64,000 nt of DNA from Phytohabitans sp036906915 (GTDB lineage: Bacteria; Actinomycetota; Actinomycetes; Mycobacteriales; Micromonosporaceae): the NCBI RefSeq assembly GCF_036906915.1, contig NZ_JBAKHX010000036.1:1-64000 (forward strand). Reading direction: 5' to 3'. Below, piece after piece: positions 25,786-35,046 of this stretch. The notes beneath the pieces were generated by a model. That model ran no database searches. It was not told where the DNA came from and was given only the letters and a program-made list of their open reading frames with translations. Each line of letters opens with the position of its first letter. Positions within the stretch are counted from its first letter, which is position 1. The translations under genes were made by a program, and so were the position numbers.

Positions 25786-27593
25786 CGATCAACATCCCAC
25801 GCCTTCAACGTGACATTGCCACGCTCGCCTTCGACCCGCCGAAGCTCCGGTTCGGCTTCTACGGCCGCGTCTCCACCGAAGACAACCAAGACCCCGAAGC
25901 GTCAAAGAACTGGCAGATGACCCGCGCCAACGCGCTCATCGAGCCACGCGGCGGCCTGATCGTCGCGCAGTTCTTCGACATCGGGATGTCCAGGTCGCTG
26001 CCATGGAAACGCCGCCCACAGGCCTCAGCACTGCTCGACGCACTGGCCGACCCCAACCGAGGCTTCGACGCCGTAGTCATCGGCGAACCACAACGCGCCT
26101 TCTACGGCAACCAGTACGGGCTGACCATGCCCGTCTTCACCCACTACGGCGTCCAACTGTGGGTACCCGAAGTCGGCGGCCCCATCGACCCCGACTCCGA
26201 AGCCCACGACCTGATCATGAGCGTGTTCGGCGGGATGTCCAAAGGCGAACGGTCCCGCGTCAAGATCCGCGTCCGCACCGCGATGGCGGCCCAGGCAAAG
26301 ATCGAGGGACGCTTCCTCGGCGGCAGGCCACCATACGGATACCGGCTCGTAGACGCCGGGCCACACCCCAACCCCGCAAAGGCCGCCGACGGCAAACGCC
26401 TCCACAAGCTGGAACCCGACCCCGCGACCGCCGCCGTGGTCAAGCGCATCTTCGCCCTGTACCTGTCCGGACTGGGAATCTTCGCCATCGCCGAACAAAT
26501 CACCCGCGACAACATCCCGTCGCCATCCGCCGCCGACCCCGCCCGCAACCACCACCGCACCGGCGAAGGCTGGGCCAAAAGCGCGATCAAAGCCATCCTC
26601 GCCAACCCCCGCTACACCGGCCGCCAAGTCTGGAACAAACAGCGCAAAGACGAGGTACTCCTCGACGTCGAAGACGTCGCCCTCGGCTACGAAACCCGGA
26701 TGCGATGGAACAACGAGGACACCTGGGTCTGGTCCGACACCATCGTCCAGGAACCGCTGGTCAGCGTCGAAGACTTCGAGCAAGCCCAACAGATCAGCGC
26801 GCAGCACGGACGGGGACGCCATACCCGCCAACGCGAACGGGTAAAGCGCAGCTACTCCCTACGCGGCCTGCTCATCTGCGGACTCTGCGGCCGCAAGATG
26901 CAAGGCCAATACAGCCACGGCGCCCCCTACTACCGCTGCCGCTACCCAGCCGAATACGCCCTGGCCAACCACGTCCAACACCCACGCAACGTCTACCTGC
27001 GCGAACCCGACGTACTACCACTAATCGATCAATGGCTCATGCAAGCCTTCGCACCACACCACGTAGCAGACACCATCCGTCAACTCCACGCAGCGCAACC
27101 GCAAGAACGGGTAAAGGTGACGCCGCCCGAAGACGACACCCAAGCCCTGCTCGCCGCCTGCGACGAGAAGCTGGCCCGCTACCGCGCCATAGCCGAGGCA
27201 GGCGGCGACCCGGCCACCATCGCCGGATGGATCGCAGAGGTCAACACACAACGTACGGCTGTGCTCGCCCGCCGACCGACACCCACCGTCGAGATAAACA
27301 AGATCACCCGACTCAGCACAGACGACATCCAACGGCTAGTGCGGACCTTCGACCACGTCCGGCAGACCATCAGGCAGGCGAACCCCGAGAGTAAGGGCGA
27401 GATCTACCGGCAGCTTCGGCTCACGGTCACCTACGACCCCGGAAACAACAGAATCCGGGTCGCGGCGACGCCCGACCCGGATTCGTGTGGGGTTTTGGTA
27501 CGTGTCCGAGGGGGGACTCGGCCACGCACACCAAGCACATCCGCTGGGAAACGGTGTGCATGCGTTGACGGTAGCCGCCCCAGACCGCGGTAG
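25782..27593 (+). CDS. Large serine recombinase
   Basis: A 603-residue recombinase/integrase. The N-terminal resolvase domain (about 20-170) has FGFYGRVSTEDNQD with the nucleophile at Ser31, FDIGMSRSLPWKRRP and FDAVVIGEPQRAFYG. The recombinase domain contains GGRPPYGYRLVDAG and LANPRYTGRQVWNKQ. The zinc ribbon is LLICGLCGRKM with YYRCRYP. A C-terminal coiled coil lies near 470-540. The length and order match phiC31-type large serine integrases. ATG 25782 overlaps the preceding gene. The last 40 residues after VTYDPGNNRIRV are unconserved, suggesting that the 3' end abuts an attachment or junction site. Confidence 0.9.
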   Translation: MTINIPRLQRDIATLAFDPPKLRFGFYGRVSTEDNQDPEASKNWQMTRANALIEPRGGLIVAQFFDIGMSRSLPWKRRPQASALLDALADPNRGFDAVVIGEPQRAFYGNQYGLTMPVFTHYGVQLWVPEVGGPIDPDSEAHDLIMSVFGGMSKGERSRVKIRVRTAMAAQAKIEGRFLGGRPPYGYRLVDAGPHPNPAKAADGKRLHKLEPDPATAAVVKRIFALYLSGLGIFAIAEQITRDNIPSPSAADPARNHHRTGEGWAKSAIKAILANPRYTGRQVWNKQRKDEVLLDVEDVALGYETRMRWNNEDTWVWSDTIVQEPLVSVEDFEQAQQISAQHGRGRHTRQRERVKRSYSLRGLLICGLCGRKMQGQYSHGAPYYRCRYPAEYALANHVQHPRNVYLREPDVLPLIDQWLMQAFAPHHVADTIRQLHAAQPQERVKVTPPEDDTQALLAACDEKLARYRAIAEAGGDPATIAGWIAEVNTQRTAVLARRPTPTVEINKITRLSTDDIQRLVRTFDHVRQTIRQANPESKGEIYRQLRLTVTYDPGNNRIRVAATPDPDSCGVLVRVRGGTRPRTPSTSAGKRCACVDGSRPRPR

Positions 27594-27705
27594 CAACTCC
27601 CCCGAAAGCGTGACGGCATAAGGCTTGCACGAAGCCTTGCGTGTCGGCCGGACCTCACACCGCTCCACAAGCGACGATTAACTCGAAGCACGACCTGACC
27701 TGCAG
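27594..27705. other. Region downstream of the serine recombinase; candidate att site
   Basis: Large serine integrase genes usually lie next to their attachment site. 27540-27660 contains short imperfect dyads (for example GGTGTGCATGC) but I cannot identify a core or a second copy elsewhere in the window. Confidence 0.25.
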
Positions 27706-28643
27706 ATGTCAAACAGCGAACGGGTGAAGGAAATGACCAGTCCCAACCCCAACCACATGATCGAATACTGCGGTGACGTACTGCCCCACATGCTGACCAC
27801 CGCCTGCGGAGTCGACAGCGACCTCGGCCGACGGATCGGCCAGGACATCCTGCAACGGGCCGAAGCGCTGGCCGCCCTGCCACCGCGCGACCAAGACGTG
27901 CTGATCGCCCCGTTCGTCGAAGAGGTCTTCGACCACAAGCCCCTCGACACCTCTTTGGATCTCAAGGCGAAAGTCACCCTGGTGGTCCGCAACAGCCTGC
28001 TCGAACAGGCCCACCACAACGGCGAACTCACCACCGGCATCATCCCCGCCACCGAGTACGCCACCGGCCCGCTATCGCACTTCCTCGCCGCACGACGCCG
28101 CAACCCCGTCAACTACAACGGCCCCAACCCATTCACCGGCCTGGCCACCCGCTACCCCCGCGCCTGGGCATGCCTGAACGCGCTGACCGAAGCCTCGCCG
28201 ACGGCGGCCGTCAACCGCTGCGCCTACCCACCGCCCCGATCCCGGACCTTCCCAGCGGCGACGAGCTAGCCACCGCACCACCGGCCACCCACGACGATGC
28301 CACCACGGTGTTCAGCGCGATCGACCCGCGCTTCGACCAAAACCTGACGGACCTGCTCGAACAGGCGACCGGCGGCGACTTCGTCGCCTGCACATCGGCA
28401 CTGAGCCGGTACTCCCGTAGCAGTCAGAAACTGCACTACATCCTGGAGTTCCTCCTGGCCCACCACGCCACCATCCTGACCACCAACTACCTGATCCGAC
28501 CCACCGACGTCTGGGTACGCCGCGGCACCCTCGTCAAACCCAACAGCAGCAACCCCACCATCGGGATCGCGCAACCCCGCGGCCTGGCCGGCGCCCACCG
28601 CAAACTCGCCCAGACCATCACCGCCCACCACCCCGCGCCATAA
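27706..28643 (+). pseudogene. Unknown island-associated protein with resolvase-like C-terminal part, frameshifted near 28215
   Basis: The frame from ATG 27706 (or 27733) reads MIEYCGDVLPHMLTTACG, LGRRIGQDILQRAEALAALPP, YATGPLSHFLAARRRNPVNYN and GLATRYPRAWACLNALTEASPT. At about 28215 it shifts into QPLRLPTAPIPDLPSGDELA, then FDQNLTDLLEQATGGDFVACTSALSRYSR, LHYILEFLLAHHATILTTNY and RPTDVWVRRGTLV. The second half has the pattern of a resolvase subdomain (vv.s.LsR.sR....L..i...L...g..l.t.n). I do not recognise the whole protein. It probably belongs to the serine recombinase system. Confidence 0.5.
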
Positions 28644-29193
28644 CCCGTCACAGACCTCAAGACGGGGTCGAGACCCCGACCCCACAGCATCCATTCCGCC
28701 GCTCGAACGGCCGCCGAGCTCGTCCGGCCCACCCGCCGCCAGCTCGTTCGGCCACTTACCTTCGTCGCCTCGGCAATCGGACTCCGCCGACCACGACGTC
28801 CGTCCGTCCGACGCACGCCCCGCATCGGGTAGCGGCGACCAGTTCCGCCCCGACTTCCGCTTCCGCTCCCTTCCTCTCTACTTCCGCTTCCGGTTCGGCT
28901 CCACTTCCGCTTCTCTCAATTGACGACCCCAACAGCCGTCGGCACACCTCGGCAGCGATCGAATCCACCCGCAGACCCCATGGCCCATGGTCGTCACCGC
29001 CACCAGCCCTCCGACGCCGACCTGATCACCCTGACCATTGCCGAGACCCTGACCATTGCCTAGGCCCGCCGGCAAGCTGGTCACTGTGGCGACGCAAAGT
29101 CCAAGTCCACGCCCGAAAATTCCACTACCCTGCCGGTCGTGACGACCGGTCTCGGGCCGGCATGACCTTGGATTACCGTGCTCTAATGGGGCT
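28644..29193. other. 550-bp intergenic region with repeats
   Basis: No gene. 28853-28914 is a pyrimidine-rich tract with three copies of ACTTCCGCTTCC or a close variant. 29028-29042 and 29046-29060 are two identical copies of ACCCTGACCATTGCC separated by GAG. The eCIS-core gene starts at the right end. Confidence 0.55.
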
Positions 29194-30885
29194 GTGGGCT
29201 CCTTGGGCAGCCGAGAGCGCCGTGGCGACGCCGCCGCCACGCTGGAACCGCTCGCCCGAAGCCGATCCGAAGCTGCCGCTGACCCCGCCGTCGCTACCCT
29301 GCTGCGTCTGCAACAAACGGCGGGCAACCGTGCTGTTGCTCAGGCCCTGGCTGCCGGGCAGTCCGCCGCGTCGGCCCCGCCGACGGCCGCGGCGCTGCAG
29401 ATCCTGGGATCGAACCCACTGGCAGCCGCGGGCGAGCGCCACTCGGTGGCTGCGAATGGCATATCCGGCTCACCGTCATCGTCCGTCGCGGCCGTTCCCA
29501 TCCACGACGGGCCCACCAGCCACGCAGCCGCCGCCCGGATGGGCGTACACGCCTACACGTTTCGCGGACAGGTCGCCCTGGGGGCCGGCCTGGACGAGCA
29601 GGGTGGGCCAGGTCGAGATGCCACCATCGACCACGAACTGGTGCACGCCCAGCAGATGCGCGCAGGCGGGCTAGTGGTCTCGGCCGCAGACGCGGAGTCA
29701 GCGGCCGTCCGCGGCGATCACCGTGTACGCGTCGATCCGGACACGCCACAGGGTCTGTTCTGGCTGATTCCCGTCGCCGTCGGGGCTTACATCCTGCTTC
29801 GGCCAAACGTGGCGAATGCGCCGTCCCCTGCCGACGTGAAGGCCGGACGCGTTCAGCCCAGTGTGTCCGAGCTGCAGGTGGCTGGCGAGGCGCTGGCGTT
29901 GTTCGCGGTGCCGGGTGGAGTGAGCACGGCACTCGCGCGGGCCGGGTACGGCGTGGTCACCGCCATGGCCCTGGGCGGTGCGGCCAGCTCGATCTCGTTC
30001 CGAGGAGTGCAGGACGTTGGGGGCGGCGAGTTCTCCGGCGTTGAGGCGTACATCGTGGACGCCGCGACCGGTGCGGTGATTGGTGCGGTGATCGGCGGGG
30101 CCGTGCGAATCTATGGCGGTCCGCAGGCGCTGGGCGCGCCCAGCGCCAAACCCGACCTGGTGCACTTCACCACGGTCGAGTCACAACAGGCCATTCTCGC
30201 CACCTCGGAGTCTGGCCAAGCGATCGGCCAGCTCAGCGGCCGAACCGGCATCTGGGCCCTCACCGACGACGCCCTGGGGCAAGCCCCATGGGTACGCGCC
30301 ACACGTGCGACGATGCCGGTAAAGACGGCTCAGGCTGCGGTGCCAATACCGCCCGCTGCCGCCGGCCAGTTCAGCCGCGCGGTGCCGCTCGGACCAGTCT
30401 CCGCCTATCAGTACGCCATGGGCGTGTACCGCGCTCCGGCCGGTGCCGTCTCCATGGCAACCGGTGAATTCACCGCGGCCGGCGGCATGTTCGCCAACAT
30501 TCGTGGCCTGATCTTCCCGTACGGCGCGGACGCCGCCATCTGGATCAGCGCCGCCGCCCTGTCAGGACCGCCGTCGGGAACCGCCGACGAGCGCGGCATC
30601 CGCACCCTGTTGCCTTCGCTACCCCCGTTGCTACGGCCAGCAATCGAGCAGCAGTCCTCGATGACCGAGTCGACGCGCTCAGACGGGCCGTTTGTCGTCC
30701 TGCCCAACATGATCAGCGCGGAGGCCGCCATAGCCGGCGCCAACGGAAGCTACGACCCGGTGGCTCAGGTGTGCTATGCACCGGAGCCTGCGACCGATGA
30801 GGCGCAGTCGTTGACGATGCCCGCCGCGCCACCAGCAATCATCTACGTCGCCCCCTTCTGGCCGACGTCGACGGGCGGCGAGTAG
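29194..30885 (+). CDS. eCIS-core (DUF4157) protein with probable C-terminal toxin domain
   Basis: A 563-residue protein. Residues 34-50 (TLLRLQQTAGNRAVAQAL) carry the LQxxAGNxAV motif. Residues 100-155 form a DUF4157/eCIS-core domain: PIHDGPTSHAAAARMGVHAY then TIDHELVHAQQ, with a zinc-protease-like HELVH at 147-151. Around 190-205 is a hydrophobic helix (LFWLIPVAVGAYILLR). The C-terminal half includes DLVHFTTVESQQAILATSES, GRTGIWALTDDALG and AYQYAMGVYRAPAGAV, reminiscent of HYD1/ART-type toxins, though this is uncertain. DUF4157 proteins are cargo or effectors of extracellular contractile injection systems. No injection-system genes are in the window, so this is an orphan effector-like gene. 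Confidence 0.7.
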   Translation: MGSLGSRERRGDAAATLEPLARSRSEAAADPAVATLLRLQQTAGNRAVAQALAAGQSAASAPPTAAALQILGSNPLAAAGERHSVAANGISGSPSSSVAAVPIHDGPTSHAAAARMGVHAYTFRGQVALGAGLDEQGGPGRDATIDHELVHAQQMRAGGLVVSAADAESAAVRGDHRVRVDPDTPQGLFWLIPVAVGAYILLRPNVANAPSPADVKAGRVQPSVSELQVAGEALALFAVPGGVSTALARAGYGVVTAMALGGAASSISFRGVQDVGGGEFSGVEAYIVDAATGAVIGAVIGGAVRIYGGPQALGAPSAKPDLVHFTTVESQQAILATSESGQAIGQLSGRTGIWALTDDALGQAPWVRATRATMPVKTAQAAVPIPPAAAGQFSRAVPLGPVSAYQYAMGVYRAPAGAVSMATGEFTAAGGMFANIRGLIFPYGADAAIWISAAALSGPPSGTADERGIRTLLPSLPPLLRPAIEQQSSMTESTRSDGPFVVLPNMISAEAAIAGANGSYDPVAQVCYAPEPATDEAQSLTMPAAPPAIIYVAPFWPTSTGGE

Positions 30886-31042
30886 ACAAGACACACGAGC
30901 GGCTCGATCGTCTCCTACTTCTATTGGTCAGATCGCCCATCCGTCGGAGCCGCACCGGCCCGGCTTACGACCTTGTGCGCAGTAGTGCTGGGCGGCGTGG
31001 CGGCTTGACCGAGACATAGACGGCCGCGCAGATGTCTTGATT

Positions 31043-31598
31043 GTGTCGATCAAAGCAATCCGCGCGGCCTTCGCCCATTGTGCCTTCACCGGCCTCAGCC
31101 GCAACCACCTAGGCCTGCTCCTGACCGAACTGCAGCCCGCCTGGACCGCGGCGCGAGAGGACCGGTTACACACCCGCCGCACCCGCCCCCGGATCCGCAA
31201 AGCCGGTGCCGGCCGCCGACCACGGCTGAGCTTCACCGACCGGGTCGTGATCACCCTGGTCCACCTACGCCTGGCCATCCCACACGCCGCCCTCGCCGTC
31301 GCCTACCACGTCGACCGCAGCACCGTCACCCGCGCCGTCACCCAGATCCGGCCGCTACTGGCCCGACGCGGCTTCGCCACCCCCACCGGAACACGACTAC
31401 ACACCGCAGCAACAGACCACATGGGAACACGACCGCAAACACCAGTCCTCACAACGGATCGCCGTCGAACACACCATCGCAGAACCGAAATGGTGGCGCG
31501 TCCTACAACGCTTCACCGGCCGCCGCGAACTCCTCCCCGAAACCATCAACGCCATCGCCGGCCTCGTCTCCGACAAATCCGCCGGCCTCACCTGGTAA
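31043..31598 (+). mobile_element. IS5-family (DDE_Tnp_4-like) transposase remnant with internal deletion
   Basis: The N-terminal part (VSIKAIRAAFAHCAFTGLSR, SFTDRVVITLVHLRLAIPHAALAVAYHVDRSTVTRAV) is an HTH_Tnp_4 domain. After about 31385 the catalytic core is missing, and the C terminus follows in another frame (AVEHTIAEPKWWRVLQRFTG, ELLPETINAIAGLVSDKSAGLTW). The last catalytic Glu region survives, the two Asp residues do not. Inactive. Confidence 0.7.
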
Positions 31599-31643
31599 AC
31601 ACCCAGGCCACCCACCATCAACTACTGCGCACAAGGTCGTTAC

Positions 31644-32369
31644 TCATCCGATGACCAGCGCCATGACGACCGCGACGACCACCACGCTTTGAGCGGAGTG
31701 GATGGCGATGCCCATCCACGCGCTGCGGAACCGCCGGGTCGGGTACGCGAACAGCAGCCCCGCGATCACCGCGCCAGGGATCGACCACGGCATGTGCACG
31801 TGATACAGCCCGAACAGCACGCCGTTGGCCACCCAATCCGCCCGGCCGAACGCGCCGCGCATCCGGGGCAGTAGCAGGCCACGAAACAGCAACTCCTCGC
31901 CCACGACCGTGTTGGCCAACTGCCCGACAACCACCAGCGCCAGCAGCCCCCACGCACCGCGCAGTTCCTCGCGTGCCGCGTCGGAGCCGAGGAACTCGCC
32001 GAAACTGTGCCCGCTCGGCGCGGGAAACTCGACGGGCAGCACCTGCAGCACCCCGTACGCCACCAGAAACGGGACCAACCACCACCAGAGCCTGCCCCCA
32101 GGCCGGGCGGCCCGGTCGACGGGCGCCCGCAGCCACAGTGCGTCCCCCACTCGCAGGTCCGCCGCGCCGCGGCGCTCCCAGACCACCAACGCGAGCGCGA
32201 GCACTCCCTGCCAGAGCAGGCCGGCGATCTCTACCAGGAACAGCGTCAGCGGGTACCGGGGACTCGACGGCGAGCCCACCGACGGCGCGACCACCCAGGC
32301 CAGCAGCGCCATCGGCGCCGCCGCGGCCACCCAGATCGCCAGCACGGTCCGGCGCCGGTACTGCCTCAC
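31644..32369 (-). CDS. CPBP-family intramembrane glutamic endopeptidase
   Basis: A 241-residue multi-pass membrane protein of the CPBP/Abi (Rce1-like) family. Motif 1 is VGEELLFRGLLLPRM (EExxxR), motif 2 FGLYHVHMPW (FxxxH), motif 3 IHSAQSVVVV (HxxxS, replacing the common HxxxN). Six or so hydrophobic helices are visible. Members cleave prenylated or other peptides in the membrane and may protect against bacteriocins. No peptide gene is adjacent. The start at ATG 32369 gives a normal leading helix. Confidence 0.85.
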   Translation of the reverse strand: MRQYRRRTVLAIWVAAAAPMALLAWVVAPSVGSPSSPRYPLTLFLVEIAGLLWQGVLALALVVWERRGAADLRVGDALWLRAPVDRAARPGGRLWWWLVPFLVAYGVLQVLPVEFPAPSGHSFGEFLGSDAAREELRGAWGLLALVVVGQLANTVVGEELLFRGLLLPRMRGAFGRADWVANGVLFGLYHVHMPWSIPGAVIAGLLFAYPTRRFRSAWMGIAIHSAQSVVVVAVVMALVIG

Positions 32370-33040
32370 CCGCTCACCCTGCCATAGGCAAACCCTCGCG
32401 GCTGTGGCTGCCAGGGGATCAGTCGTCCGACTTGTCGCGGGTTGCGGTGCGCCTTGTGGACCACGCAGTGCGCCGCGCCAGGCTTGGCAGCCGCCGCCGC
32501 GCTCGAGAGCTTGAGCAGCTCGGCGACGAGTTCGCCGAAGTGCTCGAAGGCTTCCCGCTGCCGAAGGCCGAAGGTGGCGACGTGATGCCTGCGGTCAGCC
32601 TGAGCATCGCGCCCGCCACTGCGGCAGCACCATTCCGGCTCGTTCCGCCGGGTGCCGTTACCAGTTGGCGCGTCCGTAACCGGCGCCGCCGGTAACGGTC
32701 CCTTCTCAATGTCGAACCTCAGGAGGCGAACCCGTATGCACGCGACTTCAACGAGATCCGGAACCGTCCACCGTGGAGGAATATCGCCAAACCGGCGCAG
32801 CGTTGCTCAACCCGCCGCGCCGCCGCCGCACGCGTTCGCCGACGACGTTATCGCCGATTCTCCTGAAACGTTGAAATCGATCGCTGTCAGGGCCAAGATG
32901 GGGTGTCCGCTGACCGGTCAACGACAGCAGGAGACCGCCCATGACAGCCTCTCCTGGAGACCTCGATGAACGAGTCCAGGCCGAACCCGATCAGCGCCGT
33001 CGAGGACGCGGCGGCGCCGGCCGCGATCGCCACGATGCCT
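32370..33040. other. 670-bp region without a firm gene
   Basis: A plus-strand stretch at 32450-32590 (VDHAVRRARLGS, LEQLGDEFAEVLEGFPLPKAEGGD) looks like part of a protein but lacks both ends. The rest shows no motifs. Confidence 0.3.
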
Positions 33041-33371
33041 TTGAGCCGCCGACAACACCGCCGCCCAGCAACGGCGGTTGCACCCTGACGTACGCCAAGA
33101 CCAGCGAGTGGAGCAATGGCTTCGGCGCCACCGTGACGGTGCCGGCAAGCAGCGCGATCAGCTGGTTGGACACTGCCGCTGGACCTGGCCGAAGGGCCAG
33201 AGCATCACGAATTCGTGGGACGCGACGGTAACCTCCAGCGGCGCGTCGGTGGCGGCCGTGAACGCGAGTTACAACGGCCGGTTGAGTGCCGGCCAGAGCA
33301 CGAGTTTCGGGTTCAACGGAGCCTGGCACAGCACGAACACCGCACCCACGCTGACCTGTACGGCCAGCTGA
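33041..33371 (+). pseudogene. CBM2 carbohydrate-binding module remnant
   Basis: A Pro/Thr linker (EPPTTPPPSNGG) precedes CTLTYAKTSEWSNGFGATVTV. After a frameshift at 33165-33190 comes TWPKGQSITNSWDATVTSSG and YNGRLSAGQSTSFGFNGAW, with the terminal LTCTAS. This is a family 2 cellulose/chitin-binding module, normally C-terminal on a secreted glycoside hydrolase or LPMO. The catalytic part is missing. Confidence 0.75.
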
Positions 33372-33438
33372 CCCAAACCCGGCAGGGGGTGGCACCGTGA
33401 CGGTGCCACCCCTGCTAGGTGTCGTCGAGTACAGCCGC

Positions 33439-34896
33439 TCAGATGTTGATGTTGCCCATGTCCTGTGTGGCTCCGTCCAACCTCGTCGGTCCGGCTGCGG
33501 GACGGCGAGCGGTTCGGAGCAGGGTGGCGATGAGAATGGCGCCGAGGGCGACGAGGCCGGCTGCGATGGTGAGCGCGAACGAAAACCCTTCCGCCGCTGA
33601 TCGCGGGGAGCCGGCCCGGGCGTCGTTGTGGCGTTCGGCCACGGTGACCAGTATGGCCACTCCTACCGCGCCGCCGATCTGTTGCACGGAGCTGAACAAG
33701 GCCGAGCCGAGACCGGCGTTCTCCTCGGTCGTGCCCGCGACGGCGGCCACCGTCAGGACCGGCAGGCTCAGCCCGCATCCCAGACTCGTGACGAGCATGC
33801 CAGGCAGCACGCCCGCCGCGTACGGATCGCCCGCCGCCACGCCGGACAGCAGAAGCAGCCCGGCAGAGGTGATCAGGAATGCCAGGACCAACGTCCAGCG
33901 CACTCCCATCCTCGTGATCGCCCTGGTGGAAAGCCACATTCCCACGAGGATTCCGGCGCCGAAGGGCAGGTAGGCGACGCCGGCCTGGAGCGGACTGTAA
34001 CCGAGCACCGTTTGCAGGTGGATCATCAGTAGGAAGGCCATCGCGTACATGGCCGCGGAGAACAGCAGGGTCGCGCCGTTGGCGACGGCACGTGTTCGAT
34101 CGGCCAGGAACGACATCGGTACCAGCGGCTGCGCCGCCCGCGACTCCGCTACGAGGAACCCAGCCGCCAGGACGGCGGCTAGTAGCAGGGGGGCGAGAAC
34201 GGCTACGTCTGCCCAGCCGGCTTCCCCGGCCTGGAGCAGGCCGTAGACCAGGGACACCACGGCGGCAGTGCCCAGGACGGCGGCGGGCACATCGAGACGG
34301 GCCCGGCGACTGGCACGGCTCTCGGCGACCAGCCGCGGCAGCAGTACGAGGGCCACCGCCGCGACGGGCAGGTTGATCAGGAAGATCCAGCGCCAGGAGG
34401 CGAGGTCGGTCAGCACGCCGGAGATCATCAGGCCCGAGGTGCCGCCCAGGGCCGCGATCGCACCCCAGATGCCGAGTGCTCTGCTGCGTTCATGAGTGCC
34501 GGGGAACAACAGGGTGATCAGGGACAGCGCGGCGGGGCTGGCCATGGCCGCACCCGCGCCCTGGACGAACCGCCCGGCCACGAGTTGCCAGGGCTGCTGG
34601 GCGAGCCCGCAGGCGAGACTCGCCACGCCGAACAGCGCTACGCCGGCGGCGAAGACGCGGCGCCGACCCAGTAGGTCGGCCATGCGGCCGGCCAGCACCA
34701 GCAGTCCGCCGAAGGTCAGAAAGTAAGCGTTGACGACCCAGGCCAGCCCCTGGGCGCTGAAGCCCAGGTCGTCACGGAGGCTCGGGAGGGCGACGCTCAC
34801 CACGGTGTCGTCCAGGACCAGCATGAACTGCACGAAGCACAGCACGACCAGCGCCGCTCGGCGCCGGTCGGTGACCGCGGCAGACACCGCCGTCAT
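33439..34896 (-). CDS. MFS drug-efflux transporter (DHA2, EmrB/QacA type)
   Basis: A 485-residue, 14-helix proton-driven exporter. Signatures are FVQFMLVLDDTVVSVALPSLRDDLGFS (helix 1, motif D1), GRMADLLGRRRVF (motif A), GRFVQGAGAAMASPAALSLI (motif B) and the GIWGAIAALGGTSG/P-loop-like motif C region. Start ATG 34896 is preferred because upstream in-frame codons look non-native. It is divergent from an AraC-type gene at 35047, the probable regulator, with about 150 bp between. Substrate unknown, likely a toxic or antibiotic-like compound. Confidence 0.9.
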   Translation of the reverse strand: MTAVSAAVTDRRRAALVVLCFVQFMLVLDDTVVSVALPSLRDDLGFSAQGLAWVVNAYFLTFGGLLVLAGRMADLLGRRRVFAAGVALFGVASLACGLAQQPWQLVAGRFVQGAGAAMASPAALSLITLLFPGTHERSRALGIWGAIAALGGTSGLMISGVLTDLASWRWIFLINLPVAAVALVLLPRLVAESRASRRARLDVPAAVLGTAAVVSLVYGLLQAGEAGWADVAVLAPLLLAAVLAAGFLVAESRAAQPLVPMSFLADRTRAVANGATLLFSAAMYAMAFLLMIHLQTVLGYSPLQAGVAYLPFGAGILVGMWLSTRAITRMGVRWTLVLAFLITSAGLLLLSGVAAGDPYAAGVLPGMLVTSLGCGLSLPVLTVAAVAGTTEENAGLGSALFSSVQQIGGAVGVAILVTVAERHNDARAGSPRSAAEGFSFALTIAAGLVALGAILIATLLRTARRPAAGPTRLDGATQDMGNINI

Positions 34897-35046
34897 GACA
34901 GGTGTTCCGTCGGTGTGCAGGGCCTGGTCGTAAAGCGGTGGGATAAGGGATTGATCAGCACTCAACGACGCTATGTGCCGACCAAACCTGGCCACAATCT
35001 GCGATGGGGCCAGACCATATCGTGTTGAGGACATAGCCTGTAGCGC

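Noticed and set aside
26003..27394. Arg/Pro-rich 463-codon frame inside the serine recombinase gene
   Set aside because: Shadow frame of a clear large serine recombinase.
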